Positions 1 through 6,318 of a DNA stretch of 7,216 nt are shown one piece after another. The stretch lies in contig PFEE01000026.1 of NCBI GenBank assembly GCA_002793745.1, positions 5,809 to 13,024 on the forward strand. The letters run 5' to 3'. The position numbers and the translations under genes are program-made. Source of the stretch: Candidatus Roizmanbacteria bacterium CG10_big_fil_rev_8_21_14_0_10_45_7. Lineage in GTDB: Bacteria > Patescibacteriota > Microgenomatia > UBA1406. Positions within the stretch are counted from its first letter, which is position 1. Each line of letters opens with the position of its first letter. The notes beneath the pieces were generated by a model. The model worked only from the letters and a program-made list of their open reading frames with translations. It had not been told where the DNA came from and ran no database searches.

Positions 1-113
1 CTGCCGTCCTTGCGGCATGTTTCAAGCTTCCTGCGTTATTGCAAAAAAGACGCACCGAAATGCCCTTTTGGAAAAAAACCGATGAGGAAATTCTCGCGGC
101 TGTTGCGCCATGA
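1..113 (+). CDS. C-terminal fragment of upstream gene, probable family 2 glycosyltransferase
   Basis: The frame beginning at base 3 is open for 36 codons and ends in TGA at 111-113, overlapping the ATG of the next gene as ATGA. The visible tail has a hydrophobic/basic stretch (FKLPALLQKRR) followed by KKTDEEILAAV. This resembles the usual end of GT2-type (rhamnosyl/polyprenyl-phosphate) glycosyltransferases, where a 'lP.llrKRr' segment is followed by a '(V/T)(S/D)..EIL' tail. The ATGA junction and the glycosyltransferase downstream support a real coding end. The other two plus-strand frames across this stretch give less protein-like sequence or stop earlier. The family call rests on the tail alone; the catalytic domain lies outside the window. 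Confidence 0.6.
   Translation, partial: AVLAACFKLPALLQKRRTEMPFWKKTDEEILAAVAP
110..113 (+). promoter_or_regulatory. ATGA stop/start overlap (translational coupling)
   Basis: TGA of the upstream fragment (111-113) and ATG of the GT39 gene (110-112) share bases. No Shine-Dalgarno-like sequence lies within the usual 5-10 bases upstream (the preceding bases are gcggctgttgcgcc), so initiation probably depends on ribosomes finishing the upstream gene. The two genes are therefore likely on one mRNA. Confidence 0.6.
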
Positions 114-1795
114 ATAACAAGAGCCTCTTCATACTAATTGGCGCTATGATCGTGTGTCTTATGTTGCACCTGGTCCGTTTTTCCTCTTCCCCTCCGGGTT
201 TTAACGCTGACGAGGCAGCGTACGGATACAATGCGTACTCTGTTCTTAAAACAGGGAAGGACGAATTCGGAACTCCCCTTCCGTTGTTGCGGCTTCGCTC
301 ATACGGTGACAATAAATTGCCGGGATATATGTACGCAACTATCCCATCAGTTGCGCTGCTGGGCCTGAATGAGTTTTCGGTACGCTTACCTACTATTATC
401 AGCGCCCTGTTACTGGTATTGGTTATCTATCTACTGGCGCGTGAGGCAACACAGAATGAAACCACAGCCTGCATAGCCGCACTGCTTGCAGCTATAGCAC
501 CCAGCCTTAATATGCTTTCGCGCCACGCCCATGAAAGTGTACTCATGACCCTATTCATTTCTTTTGCTGCCTGGTGCATGGTGCGCATCATTAATCAAAA
601 AAATAATCTTTGGTGGTACAGTATGGGGGCTGTAATAGCGGCCAGCTTTGCGCTCTATACGTATCACAGCGCACGCATATTCTATGTGGTCATGATGCCC
701 ATACTCGGCTACATGCTCTGGCGATCGCATAAGAAAACGGTATTCGTCACCAGTTTGTTAGTGGCGTGTCTGTTTATCATCCCTTTTACCATCGCTGAAC
801 TTTCCACACCTCCCAGCCGTCTTGCTAATTTGTTCATCGGAACCAATACGGGCATCGCTGCCATGCAGCAGGAGCTCGCCATTATGAGCGGCAAGTCTCC
901 GTTCAGCACCACGATGTTCGTGGTTGGAAACGAAATTATGAACCGCTATGTGAGTTATTTTTCACCACAATACCTTGCCTATCACGGCGACACCAATGTG
1001 CGATTCGGTTACCAAAGCATGAGTCCGCTGTCTCTGATTGAACTCGTATTTGCCTTAGTGGGTATCTACTGGGCGCTGCGAAACTACCAAAAAAGGGGAG
1101 TCTGGATATTGCTCGGCATTCTACTCATTGCTCCCATTCCCGGAGCACTCACCTGGCAGGAATATTCGGTTATCCGTACCTACACCCTCTTTGTACCTCT
1201 CATCGTCTTTACCGCTATAGGAATAGCCCTAACCGTAGACGCAATGAGAAACAAAAAAATAATGTGGCGCTATGGACTGTTACTGATATTACTGGGACAT
1301 GTTGCATTCACTGCACGTACGTGGGAATATTTTTTAATTCATTATCCGTCTCGCGCGCTGGTGATACGCACGTGGGAAGCCGGATACTCTGAGCTTGCTT
1401 CTTTTGTTAAACAAAACTACCACACGTACGATCATTTCTATATCACCACCGACGTGGGGCAATCCTACATGTTTCTTCTGTTCTATCTTAAGTACCCTCC
1501 GCAAAAGTACCAGGCCGCGGCTCAAACCAGTGAGCCTGATGAATATGGGTATAGCCAAGTACCGGGCTTTGATAAGTTTTCTTTTTCAAATGCTGCTGAG
1601 CTGCCCCAAGAACTTACCCCGGGCAAACCAGTTATACAGGTATTAACCGAAAGCCAGGCAAAGACCCTGAGCGATCCAGAAGGATTACAACGAACAGAAC
1701 TGCAACGAATTATTAAGGGAACGGAAACTATTTTTGTGATCTACGAAGTTAGCGCACCCCCGAAGTCCATAGGATATCGAACCACAATAAAATAG
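110..1795 (+). CDS. GT39/PMT-like membrane glycosyltransferase (dolichyl/polyprenyl-phosphate sugar donor type)
   Basis: This 561-residue polytopic protein has the plan of bacterial GT39 (ArnT/PMT-like GT-C) enzymes, which transfer a sugar from a polyprenyl-phosphate carrier on the outer face of the membrane. After a first membrane segment (about 5-22) comes the acidic GT-C motif D34-E35 in the first external loop, followed by GYNAYSVLKTGKDEFG (39-54) and the K69-P71-Y73 element. Further hydrophobic segments lie near 93-110, 118-134, 143-161, 169-186, 189-204, 210-228, 307-323, 331-347, 357-376 and 386-400, with SRHAHES at 137-143. Residues from about 410 onward form a soluble, presumably extracytoplasmic, tail. 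ATG at 110 is chosen because it overlaps the preceding stop and keeps the full first membrane segment. The substrate cannot be read from the sequence. The 3' end overlaps the convergent CPBP gene by 47 bases, so the last 15 or so residues are antisense to that gene. Confidence 0.88.
   Translation: MNNKSLFILIGAMIVCLMLHLVRFSSSPPGFNADEAAYGYNAYSVLKTGKDEFGTPLPLLRLRSYGDNKLPGYMYATIPSVALLGLNEFSVRLPTIISALLLVLVIYLLAREATQNETTACIAALLAAIAPSLNMLSRHAHESVLMTLFISFAAWCMVRIINQKNNLWWYSMGAVIAASFALYTYHSARIFYVVMMPILGYMLWRSHKKTVFVTSLLVACLFIIPFTIAELSTPPSRLANLFIGTNTGIAAMQQELAIMSGKSPFSTTMFVVGNEIMNRYVSYFSPQYLAYHGDTNVRFGYQSMSPLSLIELVFALVGIYWALRNYQKRGVWILLGILLIAPIPGALTWQEYSVIRTYTLFVPLIVFTAIGIALTVDAMRNKKIMWRYGLLLILLGHVAFTARTWEYFLIHYPSRALVIRTWEAGYSELASFVKQNYHTYDHFYITTDVGQSYMFLLFYLKYPPQKYQAAAQTSEPDEYGYSQVPGFDKFSFSNAAELPQELTPGKPVIQVLTESQAKTLSDPEGLQRTELQRIIKGTETIFVIYEVSAPPKSIGYRTTIK
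1749..1795. other. 47-base convergent (tail-to-tail) gene overlap
   Basis: The plus-strand GT39 gene stops with TAG at 1793-1795, and the minus-strand CPBP gene stops with TAA at 1749-1751 on its own strand. Both frames are open through the shared 47 bases. Each operon's transcript must therefore run into the other gene unless termination happens inside coding sequence. A 6-bp inverted repeat (ATAGCC 1792-1797, GGCTAT 1806-1811, 8-base loop) sits at the junction but has no T tract on either side, so I do not call it a terminator. Confidence 0.8.
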
Positions 1796-2420
1796 CCATA
1801 TGTACGGCTATCGGTAGGTAGAGATTTCCCCGCAGTGAATACAGCATGATAGTGACAAAGCTTATGGTGAGGTTAAGCATGAGGCTCATCATAAGAACCT
1901 GTCCGGATATTGATGTGGTTAAAATACCGGGAAGGTACAGAATAAAAAAGAGAATCGAAGAAAGCACCGCAGACAGCAGCATACTGCGTGAATACTGCAA
2001 CAGGTAGCGAAATAAGAAACCTCTTCCCATAATCTCTTCAACCACTGCGGTTGCTAATGCAATGGTGGTAAACATCATAATACGCGACCACTGAGCGCTT
2101 CCCAACAATGATACGACAGCTCCACCCATCAGGGTATAAGCTCCAATCACCATTAATGCAAGAAATATCCCCAGCGCTAACAGAATTTCACGAAACGTAT
2201 GCTGTGCCTGTAATCCCAGCGCACTCGCTATGCCCTTGCCGCTTTGAAAACGGGTCACAAATACCAGAATCGGAAGTAAAAATATGGCAGGTTTGGCAAT
2301 GAACTCGCTTAACCAGAGCGGGCCGGCAACATTCGACCTAAAAAAACTCCAGAGAATAACAACTACTCCCCAAACGGTAAGGACCCGCTCAACCAATATT
2401 TCTTTCTTTTCCTCCTTCAT
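1749..2420 (-). CDS. CPBP family (CAAX protease/Abi) membrane protein, catalytic motifs degenerate
   Basis: This 223-residue, roughly seven-segment membrane protein has the order of motifs expected of CPBP/Rce1-like intramembrane metalloproteases. Motif 1 is intact: E128-E129-x3-R133 (EEIMGR), followed by GFLFRYL. Motif 2, normally FxxxH, reads F158-F-I-L-Y162 followed by LP; the codon is TAC where CAC would give His. Motif 3, normally HxxxN/D, reads H207-M-A-I-L211. Two of the usual catalytic/metal-site residues are thus replaced, so the protein may be proteolytically inactive, although the fold assignment stands. In bacteria the family includes bacteriocin-immunity and peptide-processing proteins; nothing here shows which role applies. 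It is last in the minus-strand operon, coupled by ATGA to the exonuclease. An AAGGAGG lies immediately after the ATG (codons 2-4), so a slightly later start such as TTG at codon 9 cannot be excluded. Confidence 0.8.
   Translation of the reverse strand: MKEEKKEILVERVLTVWGVVVILWSFFRSNVAGPLWLSEFIAKPAIFLLPILVFVTRFQSGKGIASALGLQAQHTFREILLALGIFLALMVIGAYTLMGGAVVSLLGSAQWSRIMMFTTIALATAVVEEIMGRGFLFRYLLQYSRSMLLSAVLSSILFFILYLPGILTTSISGQVLMMSLMLNLTISFVTIMLYSLRGNLYLPIAVHMAILLWFDILWTSGVR
2417..2420 (-). promoter_or_regulatory. ATGA stop/start overlap between exonuclease and CPBP gene
   Basis: On the minus strand the exonuclease ends TTC-TCA-TGA and the CPBP gene starts ATG-AAG-GAG, sharing ATGA. No ribosome-binding sequence precedes the ATG (upstream bases are T-rich, catttttctc). 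This points to coupled translation and places the membrane protein in the repair operon. Confidence 0.6.
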
Positions 2421-3373
2421 GAGAAAAATGATAATTGATCTTTGTCTTTTTTACTAGGCTCTTTTTTACCAAAGTCCATGTCAGCCTTGATTTCAAGGCG
2501 TTTTTTTATGCTTTGCAGGCCATAGGTATCCAAAAAAGGCATAATGTGGTCTTTGCTGATTCCCGTACACGCCAGTTTCGACATGTTCACATCAACCTCA
2601 ACATCCTGCTTAATAGTTGCCAGTTGTTTGGCAAGTAGGGCACTTTCCTTATGAGTTACCAATAATGCTTTTGTACGTGCAGGAATTTCATCAATATGCT
2701 CATACATACGCTCTAAGGTTTCATACTTTTCCAGCAGTCCGCTGGCCGTTTTTGGTCCGATTCCCGGTATACCGGCATAGTTATCCGACGAGTCACCCAC
2801 GAGCGCCTTATAATCAACCACCTGATGTGGGTACACGCCCAACTTTTTCTTAACGCCGTCGCTGTTAAAGCGTGACATATTGTTGACACCCATGGTGGGC
2901 ATCATGATCAGTGCTTTTTTATCAACGAGTTGCAACAAATCCCGATCGCCGGTAATAATAAACAGTGAAGTATCAGGACTACTTTCGCGAACTTTTTGTA
3001 CTACGGTACCAATAACGTCATCTGCTTCAAACCCTTCTTTCAGTAATACCGGGATTTTGGCAGTTTCTAAAAATGACTTAACCAGCGGAAATTGCACCTT
3101 AAGCTCATCTGGAGCTTTAGGACGCTGCGATTGATACGTCACCAACAGCTCTTTTCGAAACGTAGGTTTTGGGGTGTCCATGCACACCACCATATGTGAT
3201 GGCTTTAAGGTATCAATGATGGAAATCAGCATAGTGATAAAACCATACAAGGCATTCGTCGGTGTTCCGTCAGGTGCGGTAAATGGGGGCAATGCATGAT
3301 AGGCTCGGTGGATTAAGGCCGAACCGTCAATAACAACTAGTACTGGCTCTATGGTATTTCCCATGCTGGACAT
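2417..3373 (-). CDS. Stand-alone 5'-3' exonuclease / flap nuclease (Pol I N-terminal domain type)
   Basis: This 318-residue protein matches the 5'-3' exonuclease domain of DNA polymerase I (also found alone as YpcP/ExoIX-like proteins), which removes RNA primers and 5' flaps. Visible metal-binding acidic positions are D16 (VIDG), D66 (CMDTPKPTFR), E116/D118/D119 (EADD), D143/D145 (TGDRD) and D194/D197 (GDSSDN). The basic arch segment FRKELLVTYQSQRPKAPDEL and the helix-hairpin-helix GIPGIGPKTA (201-210) are both present. The gene ends after the nuclease domain and a basic tail; no polymerase domain follows, since the next gene is a CPBP protein. The C-terminus KDQLSFFS contains a clamp-binding-like pentapeptide. 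ATG at 3373 overlaps the helicase 3' end by 25 bases; an alternative ATG at 3364 (codon 4) would also keep the whole domain, and neither has a clear Shine-Dalgarno. Confidence 0.92.
   Translation of the reverse strand: MSSMGNTIEPVLVVIDGSALIHRAYHALPPFTAPDGTPTNALYGFITMLISIIDTLKPSHMVVCMDTPKPTFRKELLVTYQSQRPKAPDELKVQFPLVKSFLETAKIPVLLKEGFEADDVIGTVVQKVRESSPDTSLFIITGDRDLLQLVDKKALIMMPTMGVNNMSRFNSDGVKKKLGVYPHQVVDYKALVGDSSDNYAGIPGIGPKTASGLLEKYETLERMYEHIDEIPARTKALLVTHKESALLAKQLATIKQDVEVDVNMSKLACTGISKDHIMPFLDTYGLQSIKKRLEIKADMDFGKKEPSKKDKDQLSFFS
2423..2437 (-). other. Codons for C-terminal QLSFF, possible sliding-clamp-binding motif
   Basis: Residues 313-317 of the exonuclease read QLSFF, one residue before the stop, after a lysine-rich, probably disordered tail (KKEPSKKDKD). 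The bacterial beta-clamp-binding consensus is QL(S/D)LF, typically in such flexible termini. The match is direct; binding is inferred. Confidence 0.45.
3349..3373 (-). promoter_or_regulatory. 25-base overlap, helicase-nuclease stop / exonuclease start
   Basis: The exonuclease ATG (3371-3373) lies inside the last codons of the helicase-nuclease, which stops at 3349-3351 (TAG). The upstream bases gtttaaaccgat contain no Shine-Dalgarno. Re-initiation by terminating ribosomes is the likely mode; if ATG 3364 is used instead, the overlap is 16 bases. Confidence 0.5.
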
Positions 3374-6318
3374 ATCGGTTTAAACGAACACCAATCACAG
3401 TGTACTCCTTTTTGAGGGTGAAAGTTGCCGGTTTCAAGCGTTGCAAGAGTATGTACTACTTCCTCCATTACCTCATTGAGATCACGCTTGCTTGCCTCAA
3501 TCGAAAACTTTTTATTGGCGTCAAGGTAATAGTAGGTTAATACAATACGGTTCTGCACAACGTCTAAAAATTGCTTATCCATAACCGCCAGGGTATATAA
3601 ACCCAACTGCAGCGATTTCCTCAGTTTTGACTCTGTCGGCATTTTCCCGGTTTTATAATCAATAACCTCATACATTTCTCCCTTTTTATCAATCCGGTCT
3701 ATTTTTCCGCTTATCACGTAACGTTTCCCTTCATTTGCAGCAGCGAGAGTAAGGCTAAACATGCGCTCAAGCACCACTTGCTCCCCATGTTCTGCGTGGA
3801 ACGTGTCGTAATACCGTGAAAGTATTTCTTTCCCGTGTTCTTTAGCCTTCAACCGTTCATCACGGCTGCTGTACCCCACCGGAATAAACGACTGTTCAAA
3901 GGAGCGCAACAACTCTTCTTTGGTACCTGTTCCCTCATCTCGTACCTGTTGGTAAAACAACTCAAGCGCCCGATGCACGCTTGAACCAAATGAGAGCGCA
4001 GGAGCGTCCGGCTCAGGAATACGCAGCATATACCGATACCGGTACTGCAGTGGACACGTCGTGTACGTGTCTATTTGCGAATACGAGTAACGCACAATCC
4101 CATATTTTTTTACATCATCAACCACCATCTCATTACGCTCACCCGGCGTTACCCCCATATCAAATATTGATAATTGCGACTCGGTTTCTTTCAACTTACT
4201 CAAATATTTCTGCAACGTTTTTTCACCCAACGCCTCTGCGATAAACGGTGATGGCTTTTTCTTTCGTTTGCCCGATCCATAATAGTGGGCAAAGCTCATA
4301 TACAATCTGTCTTTTGCCCTCGTCATGCCCACATAACACAGTCGCCGCTCCTCCTGCATGTGCGCGTCTCCGGTAGGCAATGTTTCACGAATAAGCGCTT
4401 CAGGAATGGGAAGCGTCTCTTTACGGTTGCGGCTGGGGAACCGATCCGATACCATATTGGCCAAAAATACCACCGGAAACTCAAGACCTTTTGCCCCATG
4501 AATGGTTGCGATAGTCACCGCATTTTCCGCGCCAGACTCTGATGTTCCACCCGCCGTGGGCGAATCTCCCAATTCAAGAGACAGATCAATGTGCGTAATC
4601 GCGTCCCGCACGGTCGGTTCAATACCTTCTGATTCAAGCGCCTTCAACTGCTTATAAAAACGGGTAATATTATCCAGACGCCGTTGGTCTTCGGTCGAGT
4701 TAATATTGGTCAGTAGTTTAAGATAGCCGCTTTTGTCCAAAAAATCATACACTACCTGAGTTACCGAGTGCGTACGCGAGTCCTCAAGCAATGCAAGCAG
4801 CAGCGCTTGTGCTTTCAGCACGTTAGCTTTGGCAGCAGAGTCGAATAATGGGGCGTAGCGCTTCATATTCTCAAGCTCCGGCGATATCTCACCTTGTGAA
4901 AGTGCACGACTGGCATCCATCGCCTCAAATAATGACCTGCCCGTTTTTTTTGCAAAGTTCATAAGGTACAACGTATCTTTATGACTAAACGCCATAACGT
5001 CCATGCTCAAAATCCGATACAAACTAATTGAGTCCAGCGGATTTTCCAAAAAACGCAAAAGGGCAATCAGGTCGCGAATTTCATTGCGGTAGTAAAGCAG
5101 TCCCGGCCCCACAGTTTGAAACGGAATGCGAGCCTGCTCAAATGCCTGCATAAACAGCTTTGCGTGGTCATGGGCCCGTACCAACAGCGCCATATCGCCA
5201 TAGGCATAGCCTTTATCGGCAACCAAATGTTTAATAATGTCTACCACTTTTTCAGCCTCTGCCTGCCCATGCGGCGCGTACAGCACCTCAGCCTCGGTTG
5301 CGTGTTGGGGATCGGTTCGAGTTGAAATCAATTTTTTGCTGATACCCAACGTTGCCTCCAGCGTATCCGGATTATTGTGCTGAATCATGGCGTAGGAGGC
5401 GTCCAAAATGGGTTGATATGACCGGTAATTGTGATTCAATACAAACCGCTTCGCACGACGGTAATCGTGCTGAAAATTAAGAATATTGGAAATGCTGGCC
5501 CCTCTAAATTTATAGATTGATTGATTATCGTCACCAATAACCGTCAGTTTTGGGTTACTTGACGGAGGAAACAGTAATTTCATCAGCTCGTACTGAATAA
5601 TATTCGTGTCCTGAAACTCATCGACAAATCCATAGCGAAAGCGCTCCCGTACCTGCTTGAGTATAGCGGGCTTATTTCGTAACAGCTCAACCAAGTAATA
5701 GGTAAGATCAGAAAAATCCAGTACATTTTTTTCCCGCTTGAGGATTTCATATTCACCATACATATAGGCCAGCTCTGAAGCAACTTGTGCCTCCTGTTTG
5801 GCTTCCTCATTATCTGGCGTAAGGCGGCCGGCAACATACTCTTTGTATTGTGCAACGGAGATTCCCTCATCACGGAGGCGTGAAAAATGGGTAAGCGCAC
5901 TTGAAATAAATCCATGAGGGTTGCCCGTTGAATGAAAATAAGTAAGCTTCATGGTTCCCAACCGCGCTCGGAACAATGCCACCACATCAACATCGGTGAT
6001 GATGCGAAACGAGGGAGCTATGCCTATATGAATGCCGTACTCCTGCAATAGTGATTCCGCAAACGCATGAAACGTCATAATCCACAACTGATAAAAGCCA
6101 TACGGAAGCAGCTCATCAACCCGCTGCTCCATTTCATACGCGGCTTTTTCAGTGAATGTAAGCGCCACAATATGCTGCGGCGACACCTTTTTTTTATTGA
6201 TGAGCGATACGATCTTGTTGGTGATAACAAACGTCTTGCCGGTTCCGGCTCCGGCAATAATAAGCGATGGCCCTTTATGGTAGGCTATTGCGGCAAGCTG
6301 TTCTTTGTTGGGCTTCAT
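3349..6318 (-). CDS. UvrD/PcrA-type SF1A helicase fused to RecB/AddB-type Fe-S nuclease
   Basis: This 989-residue DNA helicase-nuclease probably resects or unwinds DNA ends. Helicase motifs in order: Q motif near Q7, Walker A AGAGTGKT (22-29), Ia LTFTEKAA (53-60), Ib TFHAF (82-86), II DEFQD (233-237), III IGDDNQSIYKFRGA (261-274), IV NYRS (297-300), V TIHGAKGLEF (605-614) and VI RLCYVGMTRAKDRL (659-672). After a linker (about 680-745) comes a PD-(D/E)XK domain of the PF12705 type: H782, D874 in GKIDRID, D887 and K889 in IDYKTGK, and Q904-x3-Y908. C755 (TTCPLQYRYRY) with C974-x2-C977-x5-C983 gives the four-cysteine pattern of AddB/Cas4-like Fe-S nucleases. All key residues are present, so both activities are expected. 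The single-chain plan recalls AdnA/AdnB; no AddB-like partner is visible here. The ATG overlaps the rmuC stop. The linker carries QLSIF at 715-719. Confidence 0.93.
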   Translation of the reverse strand: MKPNKEQLAAIAYHKGPSLIIAGAGTGKTFVITNKIVSLINKKKVSPQHIVALTFTEKAAYEMEQRVDELLPYGFYQLWIMTFHAFAESLLQEYGIHIGIAPSFRIITDVDVVALFRARLGTMKLTYFHSTGNPHGFISSALTHFSRLRDEGISVAQYKEYVAGRLTPDNEEAKQEAQVASELAYMYGEYEILKREKNVLDFSDLTYYLVELLRNKPAILKQVRERFRYGFVDEFQDTNIIQYELMKLLFPPSSNPKLTVIGDDNQSIYKFRGASISNILNFQHDYRRAKRFVLNHNYRSYQPILDASYAMIQHNNPDTLEATLGISKKLISTRTDPQHATEAEVLYAPHGQAEAEKVVDIIKHLVADKGYAYGDMALLVRAHDHAKLFMQAFEQARIPFQTVGPGLLYYRNEIRDLIALLRFLENPLDSISLYRILSMDVMAFSHKDTLYLMNFAKKTGRSLFEAMDASRALSQGEISPELENMKRYAPLFDSAAKANVLKAQALLLALLEDSRTHSVTQVVYDFLDKSGYLKLLTNINSTEDQRRLDNITRFYKQLKALESEGIEPTVRDAITHIDLSLELGDSPTAGGTSESGAENAVTIATIHGAKGLEFPVVFLANMVSDRFPSRNRKETLPIPEALIRETLPTGDAHMQEERRLCYVGMTRAKDRLYMSFAHYYGSGKRKKKPSPFIAEALGEKTLQKYLSKLKETESQLSIFDMGVTPGERNEMVVDDVKKYGIVRYSYSQIDTYTTCPLQYRYRYMLRIPEPDAPALSFGSSVHRALELFYQQVRDEGTGTKEELLRSFEQSFIPVGYSSRDERLKAKEHGKEILSRYYDTFHAEHGEQVVLERMFSLTLAAANEGKRYVISGKIDRIDKKGEMYEVIDYKTGKMPTESKLRKSLQLGLYTLAVMDKQFLDVVQNRIVLTYYYLDANKKFSIEASKRDLNEVMEEVVHTLATLETGNFHPQKGVHCDWCSFKPICPAWEIP
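4162..4176 (-). other. Codons for QLSIF in helicase-nuclease linker, possible sliding-clamp-binding motif
   Basis: Residues 715-719 read QLSIF, close to the beta-clamp consensus QL(S/D)LF. They lie between helicase motif VI and the nuclease domain, in a charged linker (KLKETES before, DMGVTPGERNE after) that is probably exposed. The first three codons, CAATTATCA, are identical to those of the QLSFF motif in the next gene. Binding is inferred from the motif and its location. Confidence 0.45.
6163..6193 (-). other. A_AAA_AAG slippery heptamer followed by hairpin (candidate -1 frameshift site)
   Basis: In the helicase gene, codons 42-44 give an 8-base A run ending in the in-frame heptamer A_AAA_AAG (6193 to 6187), the E. 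coli dnaX-type slippery sequence. Four bases downstream, CGCCGCA (6182-6176) can pair with TGTGGCG (6169-6163) across a 6-base loop, giving a 7-bp stem with one G-U pair. A -1 shift would add 12 codons and then stop at TGA, giving a product of about 56 residues that contains only the Walker A region. This may be a chance arrangement in a Lys-rich segment. Confidence 0.2.
6315..6318 (-). promoter_or_regulatory. ATGA stop/start overlap between rmuC and helicase-nuclease
   Basis: The rmuC end (AAG-ATC-GCA-TGA) and the helicase start (ATG-AAG-CCC) share ATGA. The preceding bases are A-rich (aaacaaaaaagatcgc) without a GGAGG core, so coupled translation is the likely mode of initiation. Confidence 0.6.

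Noticed and set aside
22..312. 96-codon minus-strand open frame opposite the start of the GT39 gene
   Set aside because: It is antisense to conserved GT39 codons including the D34-E35 motif, and its composition (basic, Ser/Arg/Phe-rich) resembles no protein family I recognise.
1792..1811. Inverted repeat ATAGCC / GGCTAT at the convergent junction as a bidirectional terminator
   Set aside because: The stem is only 6 bp with an 8-base loop, and neither strand has a T tract after it; it also lies in CPBP coding sequence.
4944..4951. Second 8-base A run (minus strand, helicase codons 456-459) as another frameshift site
   Set aside because: The phase gives A_AAA_AAA, but no stable hairpin was seen within the usual distance downstream; the lysine codons explain it.
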